This document shows positions 9,701 through 18,633 of a stretch of DNA of 64,000 nucleotides, in pieces. The notes below the pieces were generated by a model that searched no databases, was not told where the DNA came from, and was given only the letters and a program-made list of their open reading frames with translations. The DNA comes from Candidatus Carbonibacillus altaicus (GTDB lineage: Bacteria > Bacillota > Bacilli > Thermicanales > DSM-22653): NCBI GenBank assembly GCA_003050645.1, contig PEBX01000001.1, forward strand, positions 40,872 through 104,871, read 5' to 3'. How positions within the stretch are numbered: the stretch's first letter is position 1; each line of letters starts with the position of its first letter. A program made the translations under genes and the position numbers.

Positions 9701-10334
9701 CCTGTTCTTTTTCTTTGCGGAGCGGTGCAAGCTGCGACTCGATCTCGAGGGTAATATCGCGTACGCGTTCCATATCCTGATCGGTCGCCTGAAGCTTTGC
9801 TTCCGCTTCCTCCTTGCGCTGCTTAATTTTGACGATCCCCGCCACTTCTTCAAAAATGCTCCGCCGATCTTCCGGACGGGTCGACAAAATCTGATCGATG
9901 CGCCCCTGACCGATGATCGAAAACGCGTCTTTTCCGACACCGGTGTCCGTAAAAAGCAGAATCATGTCTTTAAGACGCATCGTCTGCCCGTTCACCCTAT
10001 ACTCGCTCTCGCCATCGCGAAACAGCCGGCGTTCGATCACCACTTCTTCATAATCGAGCGGTAGAGTTCGATCCCGGTTATTTAAAACGAGCGTCACCTG
10101 AGCCATGTTGACGCGCTTTAATCTCTCACTGCCGGAGAAAATGACATCTTCCATTTTGCCGCCGCGGAGCGACCGAGCGCTCTGTTCACCCAGAACCCAG
10201 CGCAAGGCATCGGAAACGTTACTTTTGCCGCTTCCGTTCGGGCCGACAATGCCGGTAATGCCCGGGCCAAATTCGATGCCGGTGCGTTCGGCAAACGACT
10301 TAAAACCGTTCATCTCCAGTCTAAGGATGTGCAA
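6756..10334 (-). CDS. smc: Chromosome segregation protein SMC
   Basis: ATPase core of the condensin complex that organises the chromosome with ScpA and ScpB. 1192 residues: Walker A GPNGSGKSN near residue 32, long coiled coils, hinge at about 500-680 (GAVLDLLRIP, TGGGEKSRRSLFK), second coiled coil, signature LSLLSGGERALTALSL and Walker B FCVLDEVDSALDEAN. The frame is open to 10415, but TTG 10334 gives MHILRLEMNGFKSF, which fits the family start, and AAAGGTGA lies 13 bases upstream. A stronger ribosome site further upstream (10444-10454) is not in frame. Own transcription unit, since a terminator separates it from rnc. Confidence 0.95.
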   Translation of the reverse strand: MHILRLEMNGFKSFAERTGIEFGPGITGIVGPNGSGKSNVSDALRWVLGEQSARSLRGGKMEDVIFSGSERLKRVNMAQVTLVLNNRDRTLPLDYEEVVIERRLFRDGESEYRVNGQTMRLKDMILLFTDTGVGKDAFSIIGQGRIDQILSTRPEDRRSIFEEVAGIVKIKQRKEEAEAKLQATDQDMERVRDITLEIESQLAPLRKEKEQAEAYLVEKQAYDNLKIRFLVTDIEEGSAELKRLGAEKERLEGDLSALDAKRHTLEAELLKHEETLATLEARERTLSQERLEAVTLVERLSGEGELLKVRREELKSRLAAREHQREEDSVKKREDEEALEALRDALHKRQASIAELEDVLLQNEGQATSVEALRAELAAQKDDYVDLYARTVQLHASLVKATETREKLRRDITHKEIQASSLKASWEEAHRAVQTIEEELQALRQTLDDLRQTLDALRGEKHTLDIHRERLNTQLDAATLRFQEAEARLKAVESGEDFGGFHEGTRAVLAAAREGRLHGVHGAVLDLLRIPEEFKLPVEVVLGAQLTHIVVEDEKSAREAIAYLKAEGRGRATFLPLTTIRGRTLTHEERGIVAREPRTLGVLQEMVEIDAAYAEILAYLLGTTIVTRDLVTANGLAKKLRHRYRIVTLDGDLVHPGGSMTGGGEKSRRSLFKARERERQLEQEKLKELRARVDTLQRELNTARDKENDLITRIRNQEQMYETLKSREGELRAAHQSAEEQVRVLKERLNALDFERTHLSLDLTTVTEEWQSLQARWESEEKKRAALEQAIASLEARLEQSEAALEEAQSSKNEAHLTLVRLKTVQEHEEKLYVEKKVELDKLTRALGTIEEEIKRIQTELQANEKAEVERQGRLQTTREKLSSLEREISRLLETQAALKKEVQETSQTLKTIEYERETVRKTLYEIETAYTRTYDRLDQALKELGETYRLTVKAARAQYDLIPEEERTPLKQALSLHKKRFESFGLVNLGAIEEARRLEERLGFLQAQLQDMERAKAALKKLIAGIEQEMLTRFRETFEGIRHAFRDVFRALFGGGDADLVFMDPASPLTSGIELMVEPPGKKMKQLSLLSGGERALTALSLLFAILKVRPVPFCVLDEVDSALDEANVSRFADFLRTFRKETQFIVITHRRGTMMAADQLYGVTMSTNGTSQVLSVTLKEARKKEILPTP

Positions 10335-10506
10335 ACAGCTGCCTGATTCACCTTTTTCACAGGCCTCTTTTTTAGGGAACACTTGATACCATTTCACGCC
10401 AAACCTAAAAAGCACGCCAGATTCAAAAAAGGCGGATCAGGTCTTCACCTCCTTTCTCATTTATTTTCGACAAACCCGACGTCAATCCCTGCCGGTCGGA
10501 GAAAAT

Positions 10507-10550
10507 CAAAAAAGACCGCCGTATGGGAAGTCAGTCGTTGCGGCGGTCTT
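10507..10550 (-). terminator. Rho-independent terminator between rnc and smc
   Basis: AAGACCGCCG and CGGCGGTCTT form a perfect 10-bp stem with a 19-base loop, and six T follow on the minus strand. It ends the fabF-rnc transcript and implies a separate smc promoter in the next 100 bases. Confidence 0.85.
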
Positions 10551-10641
10551 AACACGGTTTAAAACATGTCCTACACGACCTTATATCATCGCATAAAGCC
10601 TCTTCCGCGTTTTTTTCCGCGTTTCGTCGTATCTAGCGTGT

Positions 10642-11370
10642 TCAGTCTCTTGCAAAATCACCGGATAGAAGGCCTAACTTTTGCAACGCTTCTTCGGCTG
10701 CGCGCTGCTCGGCCTCTTTTTTCGAACGTCCATAGCCTTGCCCCATGACTTCTCCGGCTACCGACACCTGGGCGACAAACGAACGGGCATGCGCCGGGCC
10801 GTCTTCGGAGATGATAGCATACTCGACCGGCCGCCCTTCTTCACGCTGTGCCCATTCCTGCAGCGCACTTTTGTGATCGACCGTGCGCTGCCTTTCCCCG
10901 CGCTCGATGCGGGGAATAATGTGCCGCATCATAAAATCTTCCACCCCGGGTAGTCCCTGATCGAGGTAAAGCGCACCGATAAACGCCTCAAACGTATCGG
11001 CAAGGATCGAAGGTCTTAAGCGCCCGCCGCTTTGTTCTTCGCCGCGCCCGAGCTTAAGATATCTGTGAAAACCGAGCGTTCTCGCAAAATCAGCGAGCGA
11101 CGCTTCACAGACGATGGCTGCCCGCCACTTCGTCATCTCACCTTCGGAAAGCGGCGGCTCGATGAGATACAAATATCGGGAAATAACAAGTCCGAGCACA
11201 GCATCGCCTAAAAACTCCAGGCGCTCATTATCAATAAGTTGTTTTGTAGCATGTTGCGCCTTGTGATCGTGAACGTATGAAGCATGGGTAAACGCCATCT
11301 CCAGCAAATCGAGCGCATGAAATGGCATGCCCAATGCTTTCGGTAACGAGGCGATCGGTTCAATGTCCAT
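10642..11370 (-). CDS. rnc: Ribonuclease III
   Basis: Double-strand-specific endonuclease for rRNA processing and mRNA turnover. 242 residues: the RNase III signature NERLEFLGDAVLG (about 48-60), the second acidic cluster DTFEAFIGALYLDQG (about 125-140), and a C-terminal dsRBD (KSALQEWAQ to EQRAAEEALQKLG). ATG 11370 gives the usual N-terminus. It follows fabF by 18 bp, as in other Bacillota. Confidence 0.95.
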   Translation of the reverse strand: MDIEPIASLPKALGMPFHALDLLEMAFTHASYVHDHKAQHATKQLIDNERLEFLGDAVLGLVISRYLYLIEPPLSEGEMTKWRAAIVCEASLADFARTLGFHRYLKLGRGEEQSGGRLRPSILADTFEAFIGALYLDQGLPGVEDFMMRHIIPRIERGERQRTVDHKSALQEWAQREEGRPVEYAIISEDGPAHARSFVAQVSVAGEVMGQGYGRSKKEAEQRAAEEALQKLGLLSGDFARD

Positions 11371-11388
11371 CTCTTTCTTTAAGCCACC

Positions 11389-12636
11389 TTAGTCTTCAAC
11401 TTTTTTGAGCGCGATCACGGCATTATGCCCGCCAAAGCCAAATGAATTGGAAAGCGCCGCACGTACCGTTTGTTTGCGGGCTACGTTTGGCACATAATCG
11501 AGATCGAGTTCGGGGTCGGATTCCTCATAATTGATCGTCGGTGGGATGTGGTCGTAATAAATGGCATACGCCGTCGCAACAGCCTCGACACCGCCAGCCG
11601 CCCCGAGAAGGTGCCCGGTCATCGATTTGGTCGAACTCACAGCCAGCCGGTAGGCGTGTTCACCGAACACGGACTTAATGGCCATGGTCTCAAACAGATC
11701 GTTGTAATGGGTGCTCGTCCCGTGCGCATTGATATAATCGATCTCTTCCGGTTTGAGGTTCGCATCTTCGAGGGCAAGGCGCATGGCCCGGGCCGCCCCT
11801 TCACCGTTCGGGGCCGGTGCCGTGAGATGATAAGCATCGGCACTCATCCCGTAACCGACGACTTCCGCCAGTATGCGCGCTCCGCGGGCTTTTGCATAGT
11901 CATAGCTTTCCAGAATAACAATCCCCGCACCTTCGCCCATCACAAACCCATCGCGGTGGCGCTCAAACGGGCGCGATGCTTTCTCCGGTTCGTCGTTGCG
12001 TTCGGAGAGCGCCTTCATATTGCTAAACCCCGCCAGGGCGATCGGACGAATCGTCGCTTCCGATCCCCCAGCAATCATCACATCGGCCGCCCCCCGGCGA
12101 ATGATCTCCGTCGCATCGCCGATAGCGTGCGTTCCCGTGGCGCAGGCGGTCACGGGCGTCGTGTTCGGCCCTTTGGCACCAAAATGGATGGAAATATAAC
12201 CAGATGCCATATTGGCGATCATCATCGGAATGAGAAAGGGGCTTACGCGCTTTGGCCCGCGCTCGATGAGCGTGCGAAAATTATCTTCAAACGTGGCCAG
12301 ACCGCCGATACCGGAGCCGATGACCACACCCACGCGCTCGGCTTCTTCCGGTCGAATCTCATAGCCCGCATCTTTTAAAGCCATCGTCGTTGCGGCCAGG
12401 GCAAATTGAATAAAACGATCGACGCGCCGTGCTTCTTTTTTATCCATATATTGGCCTGGGTCGAAATCCCTGATTTCTGCTGCGATGCGCGTCGCATATT
12501 CGGATGCATCAAAGGCGGTGATTACTCCCACGCCAGAGCGACCCGCCAGCAAGTTTTCCCAAAACGTCTCGGCGTCCAGCCCGATCGGCGTCACGACGCC
12601 GACACCGGTTATCACAACACGGCGCCGCATCTTCAT
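11389..12636 (-). CDS. fabF: 3-oxoacyl-ACP synthase II (FabF)
   Basis: Condensing enzyme that elongates acyl-ACP with malonyl-ACP. 415 residues. Catalytic Cys165 ([11 protein letters not shown]), the two histidines in [11 protein letters not shown] and [14 protein letters not shown], and the glycine-rich C-terminus [10 protein letters not shown] are all present. GGAGGAGGG precedes two ATGs in frame (12636 and 12630); the second has the better spacing. A short AACGG/CCGTT hairpin with a T-run lies just upstream at 12657-12676. Placement of fabF beside acpP and rnc differs from B. subtilis. Confidence 0.95.
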   Translation of the reverse strand: MKMRRRVVITGVGVVTPIGLDAETFWENLLAGRSGVGVITAFDASEYATRIAAEIRDFDPGQYMDKKEARRVDRFIQFALAATTMALKDAGYEIRPEEAERVGVVIGSGIGGLATFEDNFRTLIERGPKRVSPFLIPMMIANMASGYISIHFGAKGPNTTPVTACATGTHAIGDATEIIRRGAADVMIAGGSEATIRPIALAGFSNMKALSERNDEPEKASRPFERHRDGFVMGEGAGIVILESYDYAKARGARILAEVVGYGMSADAYHLTAPAPNGEGAARAMRLALEDANLKPEEIDYINAHGTSTHYNDLFETMAIKSVFGEHAYRLAVSSTKSMTGHLLGAAGGVEAVATAYAIYYDHIPPTINYEESDPELDLDYVPNVARKQTVRAALSNSFGFGGHNAVIALKKVED

Positions 12637-12853
12637 CCCTCCTCCCTACGGTCGGTAAAAACGGCTTGCCCGTTGATCATCTATGTCTATCCTGAAATAG
12701 GTTGTGTTGTTTCATCATCCAATGGTGCCGCCAAGGCGGCATGGGGGTCTAAGAGAATAGGCGGAGGGAGGAAACAAGCTTTGGCCCCTCCCCCTCCCGT
12801 TTCTTCTCAAACTGCCGGTCTCACTTGGCGCTCATAGTCTGTCGAAGACGGTT

Positions 12854-13093
12854 TTAAGCCTGATGTGCCTTTATGTAATCCAGCACATCCTGAACCGTAT
12901 TGATCTTTTCGGCATCTTCATCGGAGATCTCCATGTCAAACTCATCTTCCAGTTCCATCACCAGCTCAACGAGATCGAGGGAGTCCGCACCGAGGTCATC
13001 TTTAAACGACGCTTCCGGTGTGATCTTTTCCACTTCTACCCCGAGACGATCGGCAATCAAATCACGAATTTGTTCAAACAATGCATCGGCCAC
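12854..13093 (-). CDS. acpP: Acyl carrier protein
   Basis: Carries growing acyl chains on a phosphopantetheine arm. 79 residues, strongly acidic, with the attachment serine in [15 protein letters not shown] (Ser37). Good ribosome site (AGGAGGTGA) ahead of ATG 13093. A 240-bp gap filled with tandem repeats lies between it and fabG. Confidence 0.97.
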   Translation of the reverse strand: MADALFEQIRDLIADRLGVEVEKITPEASFKDDLGADSLDLVELVMELEDEFDMEISDEDAEKINTVQDVLDYIKAHQA

Positions 13094-13196
13094 TTTCCTT
13101 CACCTCCTGGGCTTGATTATAGCAGAAGATAGGGACGTGCTCCAACTGTAAAAACGCCTGTCCATCCTGCGCACATACCTTACTATCTACACACAT

Positions 13197-13310
13197 CACT
13201 TCGTACGTCATTTCGTACATCACTTCGTACGTCATTTCGTACATCACTTCGTACTTCATTTCGTACATCATATGTCACTTCATACATCAGTTCACACATC
13301 AGTTCACATA
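13197..13310. repeat. Tandem repeat between fabG and acpP (24-bp unit)
   Basis: CACTTCGTACGTCATTTCG plus TACAT: a 24-bp unit repeated at 13197, 13221 and 13245, made of two similar 12-bp halves, then decaying through CATATGTCACTTCATACATCAG and CAGTTCACACAT copies. Minus-strand translation gives a Met-Tyr-Glu repeat peptide that is surely not a gene. Confidence 0.85.
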
Positions 13311-13332
13311 GATCCCTTCACCTATCACCGTC

Positions 13333-14097
13333 TTACATGACCATGCCGCCGTCGACATGCAACACTTGACCGGTCATATACCGTGCTCCTTCGCTCGCCA
13401 GAAAACGAACGACGGCGGCAACATCTTCCGGAGCTCCAAAAGATCCGAGTGGAATGAGCGCCTTCATCTGGGTTTTTAAATCATCGGGGAGTTTTTCCGT
13501 CATTTCCGTCTCGATAAAACCGGGTGCCACGGCGTTCACGGTAATATTACGCGAAGCGAGTTCTTTCGCGACGGCCTTGGTCAGTCCGATTAATCCGGCT
13601 TTTGAAGCCACGTAGTTGGCCTGACCGACGTTACCGATGACGCCTACAATCGAGGAAATATTGATGATCCGTCCCCAGCGCGCTTTCATCATCGGGCGGG
13701 CAGCGGCTTTGGTTAAAGCATAAGCGCCGGTCAAATTCGTCTCTAAAACGTCATACCATTCTTCTTCCTTCATACGAATGAGGAGATTATCCCGGGCGAT
13801 ACCGGCATTGTTCACGAGAATATGGAGCGCCTTTTCGACGGCGAGCACATCATCGATGACGGCCGGCGCCTCTTTGATGTTTTTCACATCGATCCTGAGA
13901 GCTCGACCTTCCGCGCCGCGCGCTTTGAGTTCCGAGACGACGTTTTGCGCGCGCATCTCATCGGAGACGTACCCGACCACGACACGAGCACCGAGATCTC
14001 CCAGCGCCAGGGCAATCGCCCGTCCGATCCCTCTTGATGCCCCCGTGACGAGCGCTACTTTCCCTTTTAAATCTTGCTGCCAAACTGCATCCTCCAT
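13333..14097 (-). CDS. fabG: 3-oxoacyl-ACP reductase (FabG)
   Basis: NADPH-dependent SDR that reduces 3-oxoacyl-ACP. 254 residues: cofactor motif TGASRGIGRA (about 19-28), NNAG (about 97-100), catalytic Ser (INISSIVG), YVASK Tyr-Lys pair, and the C-terminal GQVLHVDGGMVM. AAAGGAGGTG lies six bases before ATG 14097. Confidence 0.96.
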   Translation of the reverse strand: MEDAVWQQDLKGKVALVTGASRGIGRAIALALGDLGARVVVGYVSDEMRAQNVVSELKARGAEGRALRIDVKNIKEAPAVIDDVLAVEKALHILVNNAGIARDNLLIRMKEEEWYDVLETNLTGAYALTKAAARPMMKARWGRIINISSIVGVIGNVGQANYVASKAGLIGLTKAVAKELASRNITVNAVAPGFIETEMTEKLPDDLKTQMKALIPLGSFGAPEDVAAVVRFLASEGARYMTGQVLHVDGGMVM

Positions 14098-14141
14098 CTT
14101 TCACACCTCCTTTCCAGGCTAAAACGTTAAACGCACATCCA

Positions 14142-15116
14142 TCATCCGTTAGAGCCCACATACGCGTCGATGTCCTCCGGTGTAGAAAGTGAGCGTACTT
14201 CACGATCGGGAGCAATCTTTTGGATCAATCCCTTCAACACCGATCCGGGGCCGATCTCAATAAACGTGCGTACACCCCAGCTGACCATGTTCGTAATCGT
14301 ATCAACCCAGCGCACCGGTGCCACCAGTTGCTTGACTAGGAGGTGCTGTGCCTCTTCAACATGGGTAACCGGCCGAGCAGTGACATTGGAGACGACCGGG
14401 ATACCGATCAGACCCCAGCGTTCTCCTTTTAACGCTTCTTCAAGCGGTGATTGAGCTTCGGCCATAAGCGGTGAATGGAATGCGCCGCTCACCTTAAGCG
14501 GAATGAGTCGACGCACGCCGATATTGGCCGCTTTAAGCGCCGCTTCAGCCGCATCCAACGCCTTCTCCGTACCGGATAGAACAACCTGCCCGGGTGCATT
14601 CAGATTGGCCGCCACCACGACCTCTCCTTCCGGCAAAGTAGGAGATAACCGATCTAAGACGCCTTCAATCTGCGGGAGTTCCCCGCCCAGGACGGCGCGC
14701 ATCCCACCCCCTCTTTTCTCCCCGGCCGCATGCATCAAAGCCCCGCGGCGGGCTACGAGGCGGAGTGCACTTTGATACGACAGCGCACCGCTCGCATAAT
14801 AAGCGCTGTATTCACCGAGGCTGTGCCCAGCAAGATAATCAGCCTTGACCATCTCCTCCTGCCCCGTCTCCTCGGCGCGCCTTTTAAGCATGTCAAACAA
14901 AAGCGCACTCGTCACGAGAAGGGCGGGTTGCGCCCGATCGGTACGGCGGAGTTCTTCCTCCGGTCCTTCCGCGATCAATCGGGAAAGTGAAAAACCGAGG
15001 AGCGTATCGGCTTCCTCTAACCTTTCCCGGGACGTATGATCGACCGCTAACAAGGCGTTTAGCATACCGACAGCCTGAGAGCCCTGCCCAGGAAAAACGA
15101 ATGCCCGTTTGGACAC
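14142..15116 (-). CDS. fabD: Malonyl-CoA:ACP transacylase (FabD)
   Basis: Loads malonyl groups on acyl carrier protein. 324 residues from GTG 15116: FVFPGQGSQ at the N-terminus, nucleophile elbow AGHSLGEYSA (Ser about 96), and the His in SGAFHSPLM. The frame opens ten codons earlier with TTG, but AAGAGGTGA lies six bases before the GTG and the protein then starts at the normal family position. 36 bp from fabH. Confidence 0.95.
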   Translation of the reverse strand: MSKRAFVFPGQGSQAVGMLNALLAVDHTSRERLEEADTLLGFSLSRLIAEGPEEELRRTDRAQPALLVTSALLFDMLKRRAEETGQEEMVKADYLAGHSLGEYSAYYASGALSYQSALRLVARRGALMHAAGEKRGGGMRAVLGGELPQIEGVLDRLSPTLPEGEVVVAANLNAPGQVVLSGTEKALDAAEAALKAANIGVRRLIPLKVSGAFHSPLMAEAQSPLEEALKGERWGLIGIPVVSNVTARPVTHVEEAQHLLVKQLVAPVRWVDTITNMVSWGVRTFIEIGPGSVLKGLIQKIAPDREVRSLSTPEDIDAYVGSNG

Positions 15117-15152
15117 GTCTCTCACCTCTTCTCTTTGCTCTTCCAAAAGCTT

Positions 15153-16163
15153 TTAAACACCTGAGCCGGAAGCGCTCCATCGTAAAACAAGCGCGCCCCA
15201 GGTCAGTCCGGCACCAAAACCCACCATAAGTAGGTGATCCCCAGGCTGAATTTTCCCAGCACGTACCGCCTCATCAAGGGCAACCGGGATGGACGCCGTC
15301 GACATGTTACCGAAACGATCGAGGTTTACGACGACTTTTTCCGCCGGGAGTTCCAGCCGCTCCCGCGCAGATTCAATGATGCGCAGGTTGGCCTGATGCG
15401 GGACGAGAAAATCGATTGCATCTTTGGTGAGACCTGCTTTTTCGATCACTTCATCGGAAGCCTGATTCATGACGCGCACGGCAAACTTAAACACTTCCCG
15501 CCCATTCATCTTCAAGTAATGAAGCCTTCGATCGACGGTGTCATGAGAAGCAGGCAGCCGTGAACCGCCGGCAGGAAGTTTCAATAGCTCTCCGCCGCTA
15601 CCATCCGAACCGAGTACAAAGGCGCGCACCCCCTCATCTTCAGGCACCGGTCCCAGAACCGCAGCGCCCGCACCATCGCCGAAAAGAACGCATGTATTGC
15701 GGTCCTCCCAGTCGACGATCCTGGAAAGCGTCTCTGCTCCGACGACGAGCACATAACGATAAACACCGCTTTCAATAAACTGGGCTGCCGTCGCAAGTGC
15801 ATAAATAAAGCCCGAACAGGCAGCAGCCTGGTCAAACGCAGCGGCCCGGTGTGCCCCCAGCCGATCCTGCAAAATATTGGCGGTCGAAGGAAAGGCTGTA
15901 TCGGGGGTGATCGTCGCCACGATAATGAGATCGAGCGCCTCTGCCGCGACGTCGGAAGCTTCCAAGGCGCGCTGTGCTGCTTCATAGGCGAGATCAGAAG
16001 TAGCCTGATCTTCTTTTGCGATGCGCCGTTCACGAATGCCAGTGCGCGTTCGAATCCATTCATCGTTCGTATCGACCATTTTTTCCAAGTCAAAATTGGT
16101 AAGGACGCGCTCCGGTACGTACGAGCCCGTTCCGATGATCCCGGCGCGAAACGCTTTTCCCAT
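15153..16163 (-). CDS. fabH: 3-oxoacyl-ACP synthase III (FabH)
   Basis: Starts fatty-acid synthesis by joining acyl-CoA and malonyl-ACP; in Bacilli it often prefers branched primers. 336 residues: Cys116 (QAAACSGF), His in VPHQANLRI, Asn in [21 protein letters not shown] precedes ATG 16163. In B. subtilis fabH lies elsewhere; here it sits between plsX and fabD. Confidence 0.96.
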   Translation of the reverse strand: MGKAFRAGIIGTGSYVPERVLTNFDLEKMVDTNDEWIRTRTGIRERRIAKEDQATSDLAYEAAQRALEASDVAAEALDLIIVATITPDTAFPSTANILQDRLGAHRAAAFDQAAACSGFIYALATAAQFIESGVYRYVLVVGAETLSRIVDWEDRNTCVLFGDGAGAAVLGPVPEDEGVRAFVLGSDGSGGELLKLPAGGSRLPASHDTVDRRLHYLKMNGREVFKFAVRVMNQASDEVIEKAGLTKDAIDFLVPHQANLRIIESARERLELPAEKVVVNLDRFGNMSTASIPVALDEAVRAGKIQPGDHLLMVGFGAGLTWGALVLRWSASGSGV

Positions 16164-16285
16164 ATCGATCGTCCCTTTCTTTTATCATCTTGTAGCATCA
16201 GATGATTGGCATATAAATATAAAGATATAGTCACTGGCATATGGTTATTGATGTATGATGCTGATCTTGTTGTCTATGATTGCTA

Positions 16286-16375
16286 TTGCTTATGTTGCTT
16301 ATGTTGCTTATGTTACTTATGTTACTTATGTTACTTATGTTACTTATGTTGCTTATGTTGCTTATGTTGCCTATG
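16286..16375. repeat. Ten tandem copies of a 9-bp unit between plsX and fabH
   Basis: Units TTGCTTATG (x3), TTACTTATG (x4), TTGCTTATG (x2) and TTGCCTATG run without interruption. They sit inside the plsX-fabH mRNA leader region; 9 bp is a multiple of 3, so open frames such as LMLLMLLML run through by chance. Confidence 0.95.
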
Positions 16376-16410
16376 TTTCGTAGACGTTTTTTTAATGATG
16401 ACAGATCGCT

Positions 16411-17475
16411 TTACTCTTGCGATGTTTCTTTCTCAAAGATGTCATGCGAACTCAGTGCCTCCGAGAGCACATCGATCAGATTGTGCTCTACCGCTCCATA
16501 CGCCTGCCTTAAAGCGGCCAGAATGGCCTGCGCATCGCTTGAACCATGTGCTTTGATGAGCGGCCGCTTGAGTCCGAGGAGTGGCGTACCGCCGTACGCT
16601 TTGTAATCGAGTTTTGTTTTTAGCTTCTTGAGCCCGGGAGCGGCGAGGAGCGCGCCCGCTTTGGTGATCACATGACTCATCAGGGCTTCTTTCAACATCC
16701 CGCTTATGGCCAGTGCCACACCTTCCGTCGTCTTCAGGAAAATATTACCGGTAAACCCGTCTGTCACCACAACATCGGCCTGATCGAACATGACATCCCG
16801 TGCTTCGACATTTCCTACAAACTGGAAGGAAGGATCGCGTTGGGACAGGTCGTATATAAGATCATATGCGCTTTTCGCCAGAAGATGCCCTTTCCCGGGT
16901 TCGGTTCCGATATTGAGAAGTCCGACGCGTGGATGCGCGCGGTCCATCATCTTGCGCGCATAGAGATGACCGATGAGCGCATACTGCACGAGGTGCTGCG
17001 CTTTGGCATCGACATTGGCCCCCACATCCAAAACGAGTACACCGCGCCCGCTTAAGGTCGGCAACATCGGGGCAAGCGCTGGTCGATCCATCCCCGGCAT
17101 GCGTCCCAGGATAAAGAGGCCGGAAGCAACGAGTGCACCGGTTGATCCGGCCGAGACAAACGCGTCAAGCTCTCCTGCAGCCAAGGCAGCGACGCCTTTA
17201 ACGAGCGAACTTTCTTTTTTATGGCGCACAGCCCGAACCGGTTCTTCTTCTGCCAGAATGACGTCTGTGGCGTGCACGATCGAAAGTCGTCCGGAATCGA
17301 GATAAGAACGAATACGCTCGCGATCTGAAAGTGTGCGTATCGTTTCGAGGAGTCGATCTTCTGCCCCGAATAAGACCGCCGTAAGATCGGCATACTGTCT
17401 CAGACCAAAGAGCGCTCCTTCTATAACGGCCCGCGGGGCATGATCCCCGCCCATCGCATCAAAACCGATGCGCAT
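16411..17475 (-). CDS. plsX: Phosphate acyltransferase PlsX
   Basis: Makes acyl-phosphate from acyl-ACP for phospholipid synthesis by PlsY. 354 residues with the family start MRIGFDAMGGDHAPRAVIEGA, the SAGSTGALVASG loop, the LDVGANVDAK motif and VVTDGFTGNIFLKTTEG. It follows fapR by 64 bp and should share the FapR-controlled promoter. Confidence 0.96.
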   Translation of the reverse strand: MRIGFDAMGGDHAPRAVIEGALFGLRQYADLTAVLFGAEDRLLETIRTLSDRERIRSYLDSGRLSIVHATDVILAEEEPVRAVRHKKESSLVKGVAALAAGELDAFVSAGSTGALVASGLFILGRMPGMDRPALAPMLPTLSGRGVLVLDVGANVDAKAQHLVQYALIGHLYARKMMDRAHPRVGLLNIGTEPGKGHLLAKSAYDLIYDLSQRDPSFQFVGNVEARDVMFDQADVVVTDGFTGNIFLKTTEGVALAISGMLKEALMSHVITKAGALLAAPGLKKLKTKLDYKAYGGTPLLGLKRPLIKAHGSSDAQAILAALRQAYGAVEHNLIDVLSEALSSHDIFEKETSQE

Positions 17476-17539
17476 CCGTCCACCTTCTTCCTCGCCCAGT
17501 TCATATGACCCAGGACCTGATTTTTAACCGTGATGTTTT

Positions 17540-18145
17540 TTATGCTTTGTACCGCGCTCCGGTTGCATGCTTTTTACGCAAGGCGTCTTCATGCGCCATC
17601 AGGACGACTGTCCACACACCCTCTAGTACCGTCCGTGCCGCAACTGTTCCTTTGATCACGATCTCCCGCCGTGTTCCGGCTTTAAGCCTCACAGTCGCTT
17701 CCATGACGACCGTTTGCCCGAGCTCGACCGGGGTCACAAACTGGAGCAATGCTGACGCTGTAAGCGCCCAGTCGGCGTCGGTTACGGCGATGGCGAGAGA
17801 ATTCGCCTGCGCAAACAGAACGTGCCCGCGGGCAATGCGCGACCTCGTAAAGACATGTTCCGGCTGAATGCGGAGCACCGAGCGCGCGTATTCATCGCGC
17901 TTTAACGCCTCCACTTCCCCGATCAAATCTTGTTCTTCCAGAGCGCGCAAGCGATCAAAATGACGCACCGCTACATCTTTTAACCGTTCACGCACTTCAG
18001 GAATACCGAGCGTCATTCGATCAAGACGAATCGTCTGCACGCTGACCCCAAAACGCGCCGCCAGTTCGGCATCGGTTAAAAAAGGATCTTCCAAGAGCAC
18101 TCGCTTGAGTGCTTCCTGACGTTTTTCTTTCCGCTTGCTCCGCAA
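17540..18145 (-). CDS. fapR: Fatty-acid biosynthesis repressor FapR
   Basis: Transcription factor released from DNA by malonyl-CoA. 201 residues: N-terminal helix-turn-helix (FLTDAELAARFGVSVQTIRLDR) and C-terminal hot-dog fold (RIARGHVLFAQANSLAIAV, ALTASALLQF). The frame is open to TTG 18169, but TTG 18145 has GAGGTG six bases upstream and gives MRSKRKEKRQE, close to the B. subtilis start. A FapR box lies 180 bp upstream, so the gene probably controls itself and plsX-fabHDG. Confidence 0.93.
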   Translation of the reverse strand: MRSKRKEKRQEALKRVLLEDPFLTDAELAARFGVSVQTIRLDRMTLGIPEVRERLKDVAVRHFDRLRALEEQDLIGEVEALKRDEYARSVLRIQPEHVFTRSRIARGHVLFAQANSLAIAVTDADWALTASALLQFVTPVELGQTVVMEATVRLKAGTRREIVIKGTVAARTVLEGVWTVVLMAHEDALRKKHATGARYKA

Positions 18146-18323
18146 CCGTTTCACCTCATCCACTCTCAACCATCGCCTTCATCGTCGCAAGGCCCTTTAT
18201 CGACGCGATGTCTCTTAAACGTCGCAAAGTGGCTTCATCTTCCCGAAGCGCCCTCATCTGTCCGAACATGTAAAGCATCTTTTTAGTCAGGCGTTCGTAA
18301 CATGTTTTATGAAGAGAAAACTT

Positions 18324-18345
18324 TTAGCACCAGGTACTAAGTATA
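18324..18345 (-). promoter_or_regulatory. FapR operator overlapping the fapR promoter -10
   Basis: TTAGCACCAGGTACTAA (18324-18340) is an inverted repeat with one mismatch and matches the known FapR box in Bacilli (TTAGTACC-N-GGTACTAA type). On the minus strand a TATACT -10 (18345-18340) abuts it, so bound FapR would cover the start of transcription. Confidence 0.85.
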
Positions 18346-18351
18346 GTGTAT

Positions 18352-18402
18352 AAAAAAAAGAGGCGTCTTTCAAGCACTCAAACGCGCACGTCGCCCCTTT
18401 TA
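18352..18402 (-). terminator. Terminator after rpmF
   Basis: Minus-strand AGGGGCG...CGCCTCT stem followed by eight T. It ends the yceD-rpmF transcript just before the fapR promoter. Confidence 0.7.
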
Positions 18403-18409
18403 CAAAAGC

Positions 18410-18583
18410 TTATTTTTCTACGACTTGCCGACCCTTGTAAAAACCGCAATGGGGGCAGACGCGGTGAGCCAGTTTCCATTCCCCACACTGTTCACAGCGC
18501 ACCATTCCAGGGAGTTCCAGTTTATAATGGGTACGACGCAGGCGTTTGCGCGTCTTGGACGTCCGTCGAAAAGGTACTGCCAT
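18410..18583 (-). CDS. rpmF: Ribosomal protein bL32
   Basis: 57 residues, start [21 protein letters not shown], with a zinc ribbon CSQC...CPHC at 30-46. AAGGAG precedes ATG 18583. Follows yceD by 50 bp, the standard bacterial pair. Confidence 0.96.
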   Translation of the reverse strand: MAVPFRRTSKTRKRLRRTHYKLELPGMVRCEQCGEWKLAHRVCPHCGFYKGRQVVEK

Positions 18584-18633
18584 CTCCTTCGTCCCTCCTT
18601 TATCATGAAACCCGGAACATATTCCGGAACTTC

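Noticed and set aside
11470..12378. 302-codon plus-strand ORF
   Set aside because: Antisense shadow of fabF; no recognisable motif.
13074..13271. 65-codon minus-strand ORF coding for a Met-Tyr-Glu repeat peptide
   Set aside because: It is the translation of the 24-bp tandem repeat, overlaps acpP leader and has no ribosome site.
13197..13310. CRISPR-like array
   Set aside because: Units are contiguous with no spacers, and no cas gene is present. The same is true of the other tandem repeats.
16206..16606. Two plus-strand ORFs rich in Leu/Cys/Tyr or Met/Leu
   Set aside because: Produced by the 9-bp repeat (a multiple of 3) and antisense to plsX; no ribosome site.
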